Positions 43,588-51,701 of a stretch of DNA of 64,000 nucleotides are shown here, one piece after another. The DNA is from Phytophthora colocasiae (Eukaryota > Oomycota > Peronosporomycetes > Peronosporales > Peronosporaceae), in NCBI GenBank assembly GCA_018806915.1, contig JAGKQI010000098.1, forward strand, positions 1,488,001 through 1,552,000, given 5' to 3'. The notes under the pieces were generated by a model, which was given only the letters and a program-made list of their open reading frames with translations, did not search any database and was not told the origin of the DNA. The translations under genes and the position numbers were made by a program. The number at the start of each line of letters is the position of its first letter. Positions within the stretch are counted from its first letter, which is position 1.

Positions 43588-46384
43588 GTAGTCCGTGCTG
43601 CACGTACGGCTTCAACCGCCCGACGTAGAAGGTCGGGTGGAGCCTCATGCTGGACGGTATGTCCAGCCGGTACGCGTTACCATGCCGTTCAAGTACTTTG
43701 AACGGTCCAATGAATCTTGGAGCAAGCTTGCTTGCTCCAAAGTCAGACACTGCATGTTTAGGCAGGTTTTGTGTAGCTAACAAAACTAATGAACCCACTT
43801 TGAATTCATTTATGTTGCCCCTACCAACGTTATCAGCGTTCAGCTTCTGTCGATCGACAGAAGCTGCGATAGCATCCTGGACAAACCGTATGACGGCTTG
43901 TCTTCGCTGGACAAAGTCTAGCGCACCCGAGCTGAATCCTTTCAGCTTGTCGCCCTTGTCAGCAGCAGGCCCTGCCTGCTCGCTATCATCTCTCATGTCT
44001 GTGCCCGGCACAGACATCGCGCGCTCGTTCCTGCTCGAACGAGACGTCGCACGCGTCACCGCAGCTGATAGTGTGCTGCTATCAGTTGTATTCTGCGGTT
44101 GTTCGGACGCAACCGTAGATCCTCCCCCACTTAAGGAGGAAGCTACCCTGCCAAGCATGCTCGGCAATCGTGGATGCTTCATGGCGTTCACGTAGAACGG
44201 TGTATGCCCTGTCGAGGCATGCACCGAGTTGTTGATGGCAACCTCTGCCATCGGCAAGCACTCGCTCCAATGCGGGAACGAGTGAGCGCAGCTCTTCAAC
44301 GTGTCGCCCAGTACACGGTTCACACGTTCGGTCTGTCCGTCCGTCTGCGGATGATCCGCAGTCGACATTGATAACTGTGAACCAAGAAGTGTAAACACTT
44401 TTTGCCAGAACCGCGCTGTGAAGCGTGGATCACGGTCCGACACAATGTCGAGCGGCATGCCATGGTGTTTGAACACCATGTCAACAAACAGTCGCGCAGT
44501 CTGCGCGGCTGTAACAGTAGCCGGGACGGCAGCAAGATGAACCATCTTGCTGAATCTGTCCACAAAGACAACGATGCCCGTCCTCCGCTTGCTGTCAGGC
44601 GGAAGACCGAAGACAAAGTCCATGGACATGGACTGCCAACACTCCGACGGAGTCGGTAGTGATTGAAGAGGAGCCTGCGAGAACTGCGCAGGCTTCACGC
44701 GTTGACAAACCTCGCAAGCACGTACGTACTTGCGCACCCACTTGTACTGGTGGTGCCAGTAGAAGTCACGCGTGAGAAGAGTGTATGTCTTCTCACGACC
44801 CGGATGCCCTGCCGTGGGGGCATCGTGATACTCGAACATGATCCTCAACCGGAGGTCATGATCATTCGGAACGACAATGCGATCCGCATTGTCGTCTACT
44901 GCACTGTACAACAGTAGGCCTTCGTGTACACGATAGCGGTGTACACGAGCTCGAAGATGAGGGGTTAGCTTCCGACGTGCCACGTCGGAAGGTGCTGCGA
45001 GGAACTCCAGCAGCCCCTTCGCGTCTGCATCCCTTGCATACGCGTTCTTCACGTCGTCAATCAACGTTGACGACGGCACACTTGTCCTCACGACGCCAAC
45101 AGCGTTGGCGTCGACCGTCTCCGCATAGTCAGGTCGACGCGATAACGCGTCGGCCACTACATTGAGTCTTCCGGGTTTGTACTCCACCCGGAAGTTGTAC
45201 TCCGCGAAGAAGGACAACCATCTCGCCATACGTTGCGAGATGTGCGGCGACATAATCGCCGTACGCAATGATGCGTGGTCTGTATAGACCACGAACGGTC
45301 TACTCCCAAGTAGATACACTCGGAACTTTGCGAGTGCATACTTCATGGCAAGGAGCTCCTTGTCATGTACGGGATAGTTACGCTCAGCTGGCTTCAGTTG
45401 ACGCGATTGATAGTAGACTACACGATCACGCCCTTCGTGATCGTGTTGCATCAATGCACATCCGATTGCAAAGTCGGATGCATCGCACACTACGTGGAAT
45501 GGACGATCTTGGTCCGCCACGGCCAAGATCGGCGCTTCAGTCAAGCCCTGCTTGACTGCACCGAATGCATCCTCGCACTCGGTCGTCCAAATCCACTCAG
45601 CTTCTTTCTTGAGAAGCTGTGACAACGGGCGAATCTTGCCCGCATAGTTCTCCACGTACTTGCACAAGTACGTGGCAAGCCCAAGGAACTGTCTCAGTTC
45701 CTTCACATTGGATGGCGTGGGCCATTCATTGATCACTCTGACCTTCTCTGGGTCAGGGCGCACGCCGTCTTTCCCCACGAGACACCCCAGCACGGGTATC
45801 TCGCTCGCCCCGAAGATACACTTCTTCAGGTTCGCATAGAGCTTATGTTTCCTCATAAGCTCTAGCAGCTTCCGGAGATGCACCTTGTGCATCTCAATGT
45901 CCGTCTTCCCGTTCACAGCCCGGCTGTGGACGAACACGTCGTCGAAGTAGCTCGGTGCGAAGTCGCGCACCGAGCGCAATAGATGTGTCACGCATCTATT
46001 GAACGTCGCAGGGGCGTTCTTAAGCCCCTGTGGCATGACGAGCCACTCCCAAAGCATACCGCTTGGGGTGCTTACCGCTGTGAGAGGGATGTCCCTCTCA
46101 CGCATGAGGATTTGATAGAATCCATCACGCAGATCTAGAGCACTAAAGATAGTGCTCAAGGCCATCGAATCGATGATAACATCTTTTCGCGGTATCGGCG
46201 TCTGCGCCGGTATCGTCGCATCGTTCAGCTTGTTATACGCATGAACGATGCACCAGCCGCCCTGTGGTTTCTTCACACAGAACATTGGAGCACTGTGCGG
46301 GGACTTTGATTCCCGCACTTGACCTGCAAGACGACGACTTTCAAAGAAGTCGTCGATCGCTTGCACTTGTTCACGCGGCAGTGG
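43094..46384 (-). CDS. Gypsy-A pol: RT, RNase H, integrase, chromodomain
   Basis: One open frame of about 1,096 codons beginning right after a UAG; the first ATG-type start would be 46366. RT: SPHSAPMFCVKKPQGG, MPQGLKNAPATFN, SYFDDVFVHS. RNase H: CDASDFAIGCAL, YTDHASLRTAI. Integrase: GHPGREKTY and CEVCQRVK zinc domain, MDFVFGLP, VSDRDPRFTARFW, DHPQTDGQTERVN. C-terminal chromodomain: WIVERIVAHKR, RFRIRWRGFPPHRDTWEP. No stop or frameshift, so this copy could still be active. It is closely related to Gypsy-B pol. The terminal 494 bp overlap the antisense ORF. Confidence 0.92.
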   Translation of the reverse strand, partial: PLPREQVQAIDDFFESRRLAGQVRESKSPHSAPMFCVKKPQGGWCIVHAYNKLNDATIPAQTPIPRKDVIIDSMALSTIFSALDLRDGFYQILMRERDIPLTAVSTPSGMLWEWLVMPQGLKNAPATFNRCVTHLLRSVRDFAPSYFDDVFVHSRAVNGKTDIEMHKVHLRKLLELMRKHKLYANLKKCIFGASEIPVLGCLVGKDGVRPDPEKVRVINEWPTPSNVKELRQFLGLATYLCKYVENYAGKIRPLSQLLKKEAEWIWTTECEDAFGAVKQGLTEAPILAVADQDRPFHVVCDASDFAIGCALMQHDHEGRDRVVYYQSRQLKPAERNYPVHDKELLAMKYALAKFRVYLLGSRPFVVYTDHASLRTAIMSPHISQRMARWLSFFAEYNFRVEYKPGRLNVVADALSRRPDYAETVDANAVGVVRTSVPSSTLIDDVKNAYARDADAKGLLEFLAAPSDVARRKLTPHLRARVHRYRVHEGLLLYSAVDDNADRIVVPNDHDLRLRIMFEYHDAPTAGHPGREKTYTLLTRDFYWHHQYKWVRKYVRACEVCQRVKPAQFSQAPLQSLPTPSECWQSMSMDFVFGLPPDSKRRTGIVVFVDRFSKMVHLAAVPATVTAAQTARLFVDMVFKHHGMPLDIVSDRDPRFTARFWQKVFTLLGSQLSMSTADHPQTDGQTERVNRVLGDTLKSCAHSFPHWSECLPMAEVAINNSVHASTGHTPFYVNAMKHPRLPSMLGRVASSLSGGGSTVASEQPQNTTDSSTLSAAVTRATSRSSRNERAMSVPGTDMRDDSEQAGPAADKGDKLKGFSSGALDFVQRRQAVIRFVQDAIAASVDRQKLNADNVGRGNINEFKVGSLVLLATQNLPKHAVSDFGASKLAPRFIGPFKVLERHGNAYRLDIPSSMRLHPTFYVGRLKPYVQHGLPRVGSPTEQCERPGRPSRDRQHGRSTGSLSSQDRTRGSRQSELPRRPQHGGHEPPASEQLSQRSVSAPAQQRDRAGHDRHGHSVDHAEGVFPPPPPPLRDARGAIRWIVERIVAHKRTDSQGVRFRIRWRGFPPHRDTWEPRNVLMEDVPEMVMAYEAHHNMQG

Positions 46385-46393
46385 CTACTGCCG
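46376..46393 (-). promoter_or_regulatory. Gypsy-A in-frame UAG before RT, in a hairpin loop
   Basis: The codon after KYCVTRQ is TAG (46387-46385), and the same frame continues as PLPREQ into RT. The stop lies in the 6-nt loop of a perfect 6-bp hairpin (CGGCAG/CTGCCG), followed by a 9-bp hairpin (46332-46340/46347-46355). Related elements normally read Q-W-P-L-P here, so TAG replaces Trp. Readthrough is proposed, not shown. Confidence 0.5.
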
Positions 46394-46999
46394 TGTAACA
46401 CAGTACTTCGTGCCCGGCACGAGATCAATCTCGTGCTGTACGCCCTTATCCTTCGGAAGTTCCGAAGGAATCTCGTCCGGGAGTACATCCTTGTACTCCC
46501 GCAGAACTTCGTAGTAGGGACTCGACCTCAACGAGTCCCAGCTCTGCTCTTCGAAGCGCTGCTTCTTAGTCTTCGCACTGAGGGAGTCATCACCCTCAGT
46601 GATCCCATCGACGACGAGCTGCTTCAGCTCTTCGGCCTCGCGCTCCACTCTCTCGATATCCGAGAGAATGCAAATTTGTTCGATGCGTCCATCGTACAAG
46701 TCTCGTGCGAAGCGCTTCCAACTCATCGTTGGAAGTGCGGTCAACGCCGACGCACTCGTCGGCGGATTCTCCAACCGCATCCTCTGGTACTGTAACCCAG
46801 TACCAGTACGACGTCTCGACACTCGGTGTCTGCACTGCAGATACACTCCCGGACTGAGACTCGCGCAGCTTCCTGAGCTTGCGCCGCGAAGATCTACCAT
46901 GGAGCCCGGCTCCAGGTGCTCCACGTCCAAGGCATCGCACCTTGGACGGGACGTTATCGCAATCGTCAGCGGATTCCTTCCGCTGACTCGCACTATCAA
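46385..46999 (-). CDS. Gypsy-A spacer upstream of RT (frame 2 of protease region)
   Basis: The part from about 46730 to 46388 is clearly homologous to the Gypsy-B spacer: SWKRFARDLYDGR, then LPKDKGVQHEIDLVPGTKYC. It ends at the UAG before RT. The upstream portion of this frame (to 46999) is shadow sequence of the protease ORF, so the real junction is a shift near 46730. Relative to protease this is a +1 change with no recognised slippery sequence, most simply a small indel. Confidence 0.6.
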   Translation of the reverse strand: MIVRVSGRNPLTIAITSRPRCDALDVEHLEPGSMVDLRGASSGSCASLSPGVYLQCRHRVSRRRTGTGLQYQRMRLENPPTSASALTALPTMSWKRFARDLYDGRIEQICILSDIERVEREAEELKQLVVDGITEGDDSLSAKTKKQRFEEQSWDSLRSSPYYEVLREYKDVLPDEIPSELPKDKGVQHEIDLVPGTKYCVTRQ

Positions 47000-48311
47000 G
47001 CCCGGCTTGAGTGCCGCTCATCGCGTGCAGCGCTGCTGCACGTGAGCACGCAGGTTGTTCGGGTGCTGGGCGTTTGCAACCGCCAGCACCTCCTGCCGCG
47101 CAGTCGGTTCCCTGAACCTCTGCGCCTCCATCCGCTCCCGGAGCGGATGAAGCAACCGCATCGTCGACTCCCGGAGTCGACGTGCTCTCGCTAGCTTCCT
47201 GCGCTAGCGAGTGCTCGCTTATACACGTATCGTCAGCTCCCAGAGCTGACGCACGATCGCTAGTTCCTGGAACTAGCAGCGAATGTTCGCCTGTACACGC
47301 ATCATCAGCTCCCGGAGCTGATGCACGATCGCTAGTTCCCAGAACTAGCGGCGACGCGCCAGTGGCGTCAGCTCCCAGAGCTGACGCACGCCTTTCGGTT
47401 CCCCGAATTTTTTTTGCTTCGTCAACTCCCAGAGTTGACGCGACGTCGTCGGCGCGACCCTTGGAGGCTTGAACTACCTCCAAGGATACCGGTAATACCG
47501 GTATTTTACCTTCTCTCAGGTGAATCGCATTCACCTGACCATCACTCATGTGACAAACATCATTCAGATGTTTACGCGTCAGGTGATTCACATTCACCTG
47601 ACCATCACTCATGTGACCGCGACCCTTCGGCTCAGATTTCTGAGTCGACACACATTTTCTCACAACGACTCCCTGAGTCGTTGATGGTCGCCGGCGGCGA
47701 TCGGAGGCAGCGGCGGCCGCTGCTGCCTCAACTGGGGATTCACATGCACCGGCCGGTGCATGTGCAGCACTGACAGGGCCATCGCTCTCTGTCGCGCGTG
47801 TGTTATTGAAGCGTACGAGCGTACGCTTCTCCCAGTTGATCACCGGATCATGCCGTGCAAGCCACGGCATGCCTAATACCAAGTCGAACTTATCGTCTAG
47901 ATCCAAGACGATAAGATCTTCTACAAACGTCCTTCGTTTGTAAGAGAAGCGCACACGGACTACGCGCTTCTCAGTCCTCACGGTGGCACCCGTTGCCAAC
48001 CGCACCTCCAACACGCTGCGAGGCGTGTCGGCCTCTTCGAAGTCAAGTCTTCGAAGACTTCCCTGTCGAACAAAGTTGTTCGACGCGCCCGAGTCCACTA
48101 GGGCACGAAGAGAGTTTACTCTCTTCGACATCACGTTCAGGATGACAAGGTTTGGCTTGTCATCTTGCAGCTTACAGCGAGAAACTTTCTCGCTGGGGGC
48201 AGCAGTCCTCATCGTTGCGTGTCCAAGCTCGACACGCGAGACTGCATCATCAGTAGGACGCCCCGCGCCTACTGGTCCTTGGCGTTTTTTGAACGCCCGC
48301 CCGCTGTGCAC
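46596..48311 (-). CDS. Gypsy-A protease with long repetitive spacer
   Basis: Entered from gag by -1 frameshift at 48284-48290. The retropepsin motif is LRALVDSGASNNFVR, followed by VLDLDDKFDLVLGMPWLARHD. The spacer then carries repeats of about 20-25 residues (SDRASALGAD, LVLGTSDRAS) built on inverted-repeat DNA (AGCTCC...GAGCT units at 47180-47460), before the frame is lost near 46730. Protease matures Gag and Pol. Confidence 0.8.
   Translation of the reverse strand: MHSGRAFKKRQGPVGAGRPTDDAVSRVELGHATMRTAAPSEKVSRCKLQDDKPNLVILNVMSKRVNSLRALVDSGASNNFVRQGSLRRLDFEEADTPRSVLEVRLATGATVRTEKRVVRVRFSYKRRTFVEDLIVLDLDDKFDLVLGMPWLARHDPVINWEKRTLVRFNNTRATESDGPVSAAHAPAGACESPVEAAAAAAASDRRRRPSTTQGVVVRKCVSTQKSEPKGRGHMSDGQVNVNHLTRKHLNDVCHMSDGQVNAIHLREGKIPVLPVSLEVVQASKGRADDVASTLGVDEAKKIRGTERRASALGADATGASPLVLGTSDRASAPGADDACTGEHSLLVPGTSDRASALGADDTCISEHSLAQEASESTSTPGVDDAVASSAPGADGGAEVQGTDCAAGGAGGCKRPAPEQPACSRAAALHAMSGTQAGLDSASQRKESADDCDNVPSKVRCLGRGAPGAGLHGRSSRRKLRKLRESQSGSVSAVQTPSVETSYWYWVTVPEDAVGESADECVGVDRTSNDELEALRTRLVRWTHRTNLHSLGYRESGARGRRAEAARRRWDH
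48251..48290 (-). promoter_or_regulatory. Gypsy-A -1 ribosomal frameshift signal (gag to protease)
   Basis: On the minus strand: heptamer A_AAA_AAC (48290-48284) in gag phase, a 9-nt spacer, then a perfect 7-bp hairpin (48274-48268 with 48257-48251). The gag TAG (48271-48269) is inside the first arm. The -1 slip enters the protease frame exactly. A second 6-bp hairpin (CGTGTC/GACACG) follows. A_AAA_AAC is the strongest class of eukaryotic slippery site and is used by retroviruses at gag-pro. Confidence 0.85.
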
Positions 48312-49090
48312 TCGCGTGCATAGTGACCGATGTTACTACACTTGTAACATCGAACCTTGCTGTTCCTACGCTGCTGTTGACCAGCAGTCGTAGCACTCGA
48401 GAGGTCCATAGGTTCCGGACCTCCCGTCTTCACAACAGGACGCACCGGCTTCGGCGCGTTCGCATGGAGTTTAGCTTGACGTCGGCTAAACTCCTCTTGC
48501 ATCGCAAGGCTGATCGCCTCTTCGAGAGTATTCGGATACTCTCGGAAGAGATATGTTTTGACGGGACCATCTCTTAGTCCCTTCATGAACGTGACGACCT
48601 TGGTCGCCTCGTCGATCGGGTTGGCCACTATGTTCGATACCAAGTATCGAGCACGCTGGGCAAAGGTGTGAACATCATCCTTGCCCTGTTGCAGATCGAG
48701 AAACTCTGCTCTCGATCTGAACTCGTTCTTCGGAGGCTCAAACGCAAGCTTGAGTTCCTCTTTGAACACCTCGTACGTGCCGAAGCACGTAGGATCCGAG
48801 AGTCGGCGCCCATAGGCCCAACTCCTCGCACGTCCGCCAAGACATGACATGGCGAACGCGACCTTCGACATCGGCTCGACGATACGTCGAGCCGCAACGG
48901 CTGTGTCAAGTTCGACAAGCCAACGAAGGAGGGTCTCGTCCTCCTTCCCCGTGTAGGTACTCACGTGGAGTTTCAACGACTCCACGCGTGGCTTCGGGGA
49001 AGCCACCGAGGCAGCAACATCTCGTTGCTCCTTAACAATGTACCCCAGAGCAACACCGTGTTGCTCTGTCGGCGATAGCGTACGAAGCAT
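48269..49090 (-). CDS. Gypsy-A gag
   Basis: 273 residues. The capsid domain has LLRWLVELDTAVAARRI, the GGRARSWAYGRRL block, YEVFKEELKLAFEPP and DDVHTFAQRARYLV, then a CCHC zinc knuckle CYKCSNIGHYAREC near the C terminus. It is intact. The frame might extend upstream, but the ATG at 49090 lies about 200 nt after the LTR, a normal leader. Terminates inside the frameshift hairpin. It packages genomic RNA; hairpins such as CTCCAATGACTT/AAGTCATTGGAG at 49112-49139 in the leader could serve as packaging structures. Confidence 0.88.
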   Translation of the reverse strand: MLRTLSPTEQHGVALGYIVKEQRDVAASVASPKPRVESLKLHVSTYTGKEDETLLRWLVELDTAVAARRIVEPMSKVAFAMSCLGGRARSWAYGRRLSDPTCFGTYEVFKEELKLAFEPPKNEFRSRAEFLDLQQGKDDVHTFAQRARYLVSNIVANPIDEATKVVTFMKGLRDGPVKTYLFREYPNTLEEAISLAMQEEFSRRQAKLHANAPKPVRPVVKTGGPEPMDLSSATTAGQQQRRNSKVRCYKCSNIGHYARECTAGGRSKNAKDQ

Positions 49091-49283
49091 CGTCGCTACC
49101 GCTGCCTCTCCAATGACTTGTGAAAGTCATTGGAGAGCTTCCCACTCTGGATCTGACAGGTGGGCACTGTCCGTGCGTGTCACGGACATGTGAGGGGTCC
49201 CAGTGGATCCCTCATCCATTGGGGAGTTCTCTACCCCGCATTCGTATGACTCCATACGAACGAACAGCAGTCGGTCGTGGGAC

Positions 49284-49302
49284 GGACTACAAAGTGCTAC
49301 CA
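49284..49302 (-). promoter_or_regulatory. Gypsy-A primer-binding site
   Basis: On the minus strand, two bases after the LTR end, the sequence TGGTAGCACTTTGTAGTCC begins with the TGG that pairs with tRNA CCA ends. Gypsy-B has an almost identical sequence in the same place, so both families probably use the same priming tRNA, which I cannot name. Confidence 0.6.
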
Positions 49303-49304
49303 GG

Positions 49305-49764
49305 TGTAATGGGTCTACCTAGACCTATTAGGTGGCGTACACGTGCGCTTACGTGTATGAGGAAGCGTGCAAGTAGATTAGACTTAATTTAAGTATACTT
49401 ATTTAAATAAGTATAATTAAATCAAATATAACTAAATTAAACTGTAAAATACCGTAAAATGAGAACTGTTATTGAATATGGCATAAGCCAATTATGGACC
49501 TCCTAAAACTGTTTGTTATCTATTTCTAAAGGGTCTGCCAACGTGTGGTTGGCAGAAACTCTGCTCAGTGATTGGTAGAAATCCGTTACTTTCTACCAAT
49601 AATATGCACAAATGCACACGAACCATCCAATAATGTGGTTCGCCCATGTATCCATTGGTGTGTACAGCACACCAAGGTCTGAGGCCCATTTCCAACCTCT
49701 AACAGTTATCCTAACTGTTAGAGTTACAAGTGGTACAACCACTTGTACGTGTAACCCCGTTACA
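49305..49764 (-). repeat. Gypsy-A 5' LTR (460 bp)
   Basis: Same length as the left copy and differing from it at only a handful of sites (for example ATTAGAT/ATTAGGT near its start and GAATTTGG/GAATATGG near the middle), so the insertion is fairly recent. It should carry the promoter for gag-pol, read leftwards. Confidence 0.95.
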
Positions 49765-49769
49765 CAAAG

Positions 49770-50740
49770 GCGTGGTGGGATAAGACCTTACTGTTAGCTA
49801 TTTTTTAGGCAGCGCAGAAGACGCCCAATACAATGTGTTTGAGCAGACACTGGCGCTCAGTACGGATCACACTACTCCTACCTACTTGATGTGCTTCTTC
49901 CATGTAGTTGAGAATGTCAAGAAGCGACTTGGAGGGGTGTCGAACAACGCCAAGCACTTTAGTTTTCGATACATCTACGAAATGCACTACGCGAAAAGTG
50001 AACTGGAGTATAATGAATTCGTCGAGAAAGCGGATTCTGTGTGGCGCGCTGTTCCCGAACTGAATAATTTTGCTGGCTACTTTCAGAAGATGTGGATCAA
50101 AAGTCGATTCTGCAAGTGGCAGTGCTTCAGGTCTCCAACCCAGCTTCGCTAAGACGAACAACCCAGTTGAACAATTTAACAAGGTGATCAAGCGAGACTA
50201 TACTTTGAGGGTTCGGATGAAGATTTGTGCATTGCTACAGAAGGTCATCAGCATGGCTCACCACCGCTCACTTGCATTCCCTCACTTCTCGACTAAGCCA
50301 CGACCATCACTTACTCTCATATCGCGAACGAAGCAGCTTCCCAAGTTGTGGTGACGCAGTCTCGACAAACCGTCCAGTTTCTTCTGGGTGATGCCAGTAG
50401 ATCAAACGCTTACGTTGTCAAAAGTTTGGTTAATTCTCTAGAGAACGCGAAGAACGCAGAGCTAGGTGAGCGAAACAATCACCGAATGGAGCGCCATGGA
50501 CTGCCCCACGCAGGGTGGACAGTCGATGTGGATACCAAGTCGTGTCCCTGCAAGGCATGGTGCAAATATGGTAAGTGTGTTCACCTGTTAGCAGGACTTC
50601 GAAGCGCGAACCAACCTATTCAAGGTTGGGCAGGGACCGAGCGTAGATTTGTTAATCGCCGAGTGAAACGAACTAAGACGGACGGGAACAGTCAGGGAGG
50701 GCGGCCTGCGGTGGTCTCACATGCTCTTAGCTTAGACTAG
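49770..50740 (+). pseudogene. MULE transposase, 3' part
   Basis: Continues the gene split by Gypsy-A. It shows AEDAQYNVFEQTL, LMCFFHVVENVKKRLGG (the C-x2-H region of the MULE domain), NNPVEQFNKVIKRDYT and a SWIM zinc finger with CPC and CVH ligands (CPCKAWCKYGKCVH). Frames change near 49830, 50100 and 50345, so the gene had decayed beyond the insertion, or an intron lies at the left junction (GT near 49777, AG at 49808). Confidence 0.8.
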
Positions 50741-50877
50741 TAAGGACGCCAGTAAACGCAGCGTTCACAGTTAAGTACACGTTAGAGTTATAACATTCTG
50801 TTAAGGCTAATTCTTGCGTTGAAGCGAAAGGTTGATCGTGTAAGGTATCGTCTGCGTAAGGATAAGTTGAATCTGAG

Positions 50878-51700
50878 CGGCGGCTGCGTGGGAAGTACAT
50901 GACATCGTCATGCCACTTCAACATGTCAGATTTTCACCAAATACGAGACTGAGTGAAAACTGTCACCATATACTCTGAATCTCCTTTTATGTGCATGCTA
51001 TGAGGATGAAATGAACGCTTGCATGCGGATAGTTCGTAATATTAGAGCCACGGCTGCGCAGGGAGTACACAACTTCAACATTATCGATTTTTACCAATGT
51101 GAGCTTAAGTGCCCAGCGTCACAATATGCTCTATACAACCTTTTTAAAACATGTTACTAGGATGTAAACAAAGCTAAAATGTGAATAGTTCGCAACATGC
51201 GTGGCGAATACCACACGAATACCACACTTTTTCTATTATACTGGAATTGTATTAAAGTTTATTGTAATGCCATTATCCAGTCACGGGAGCGACATATCAA
51301 GTAAACCGTCTGAGCAATGTAAGTAGTAGACTTTGCTCAAATTGTTCGTGGCTCGCAAAACGCTCGATATAAAGATTCAGAGCCGCGGCTGCGTAGAATG
51401 TTAAAAACTTAGATGCGGTTATGCAGACAAAACATTTGAGCGAGCTTTTTCGTGTGGATAAATTTTACGTGCAATGTGGTCTTGCACAACTGCTACTAGT
51501 ACAGGTAGACACAACATGAGCGATTGGAATAACCTAAACTCGTTACTAGAAAGCTGCGGCTGCGTGCAATGCCAAAATTAGCATTTTTCGGTGGCTGGTA
51601 AACATCAAGAGTTACACTAAACCGGTCTGACTAAGTTTCGTCGAAGTATTAGGAGGATCTACTGATGACTTAGATAGAGCCGCGGCTACAAAAGAAGATT
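50878..51700. repeat. Degenerate tandem repeat, about 168-bp period
   Basis: The core GAGCCGCGGCTGCGTAG recurs, with changes, near 50878, 51046, 51380, 51550 and 51677. Intervals are about 168, 334 (twice 167), 170 and 127 bp. Surrounding bases also align, for example GCGGATAGTTCGTAATATTA against GTGAATAGTTCGCAACATGC. No ORF is supported. It may be the subterminal region of the MULE element. Confidence 0.55.
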
Positions 51701-51701
51701 T

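Larger units (their letters stand above)
22714..49764 (-). mobile_element. Gypsy-A LTR retrotransposon, host of the nest
   Basis: Bounded by two 460-bp LTRs (22714-23173 and 49305-49764) that differ at only a few positions, and by the 5-bp duplication CAAAG at 22709-22713 and 49765-49769. Genes gag, pro, RT-RNase H-integrase-chromodomain run on the minus strand from the right LTR. An extra ORF runs on the plus strand from the left LTR. Removing Gypsy-B#1 leaves an element of about 8.3 kb. A primer-binding site adjoins the right LTR, and a polypurine stretch (minus-strand GGGGGGATGG) adjoins the left. Its whole length is packed with short perfect inverted repeats. Confidence 0.95.

Noticed and set aside
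46596..46760. Programmed +1 frameshift between Gypsy-A protease and the RT spacer near 46730
   Set aside because: No recognised slippery codon pair or stimulator is seen; alignment with Gypsy-B suggests a small deletion.
42557..49764. Hairpins as intrinsic transcription terminators
   Set aside because: They lie throughout coding DNA, have no following T tracts, and the genome is eukaryotic.
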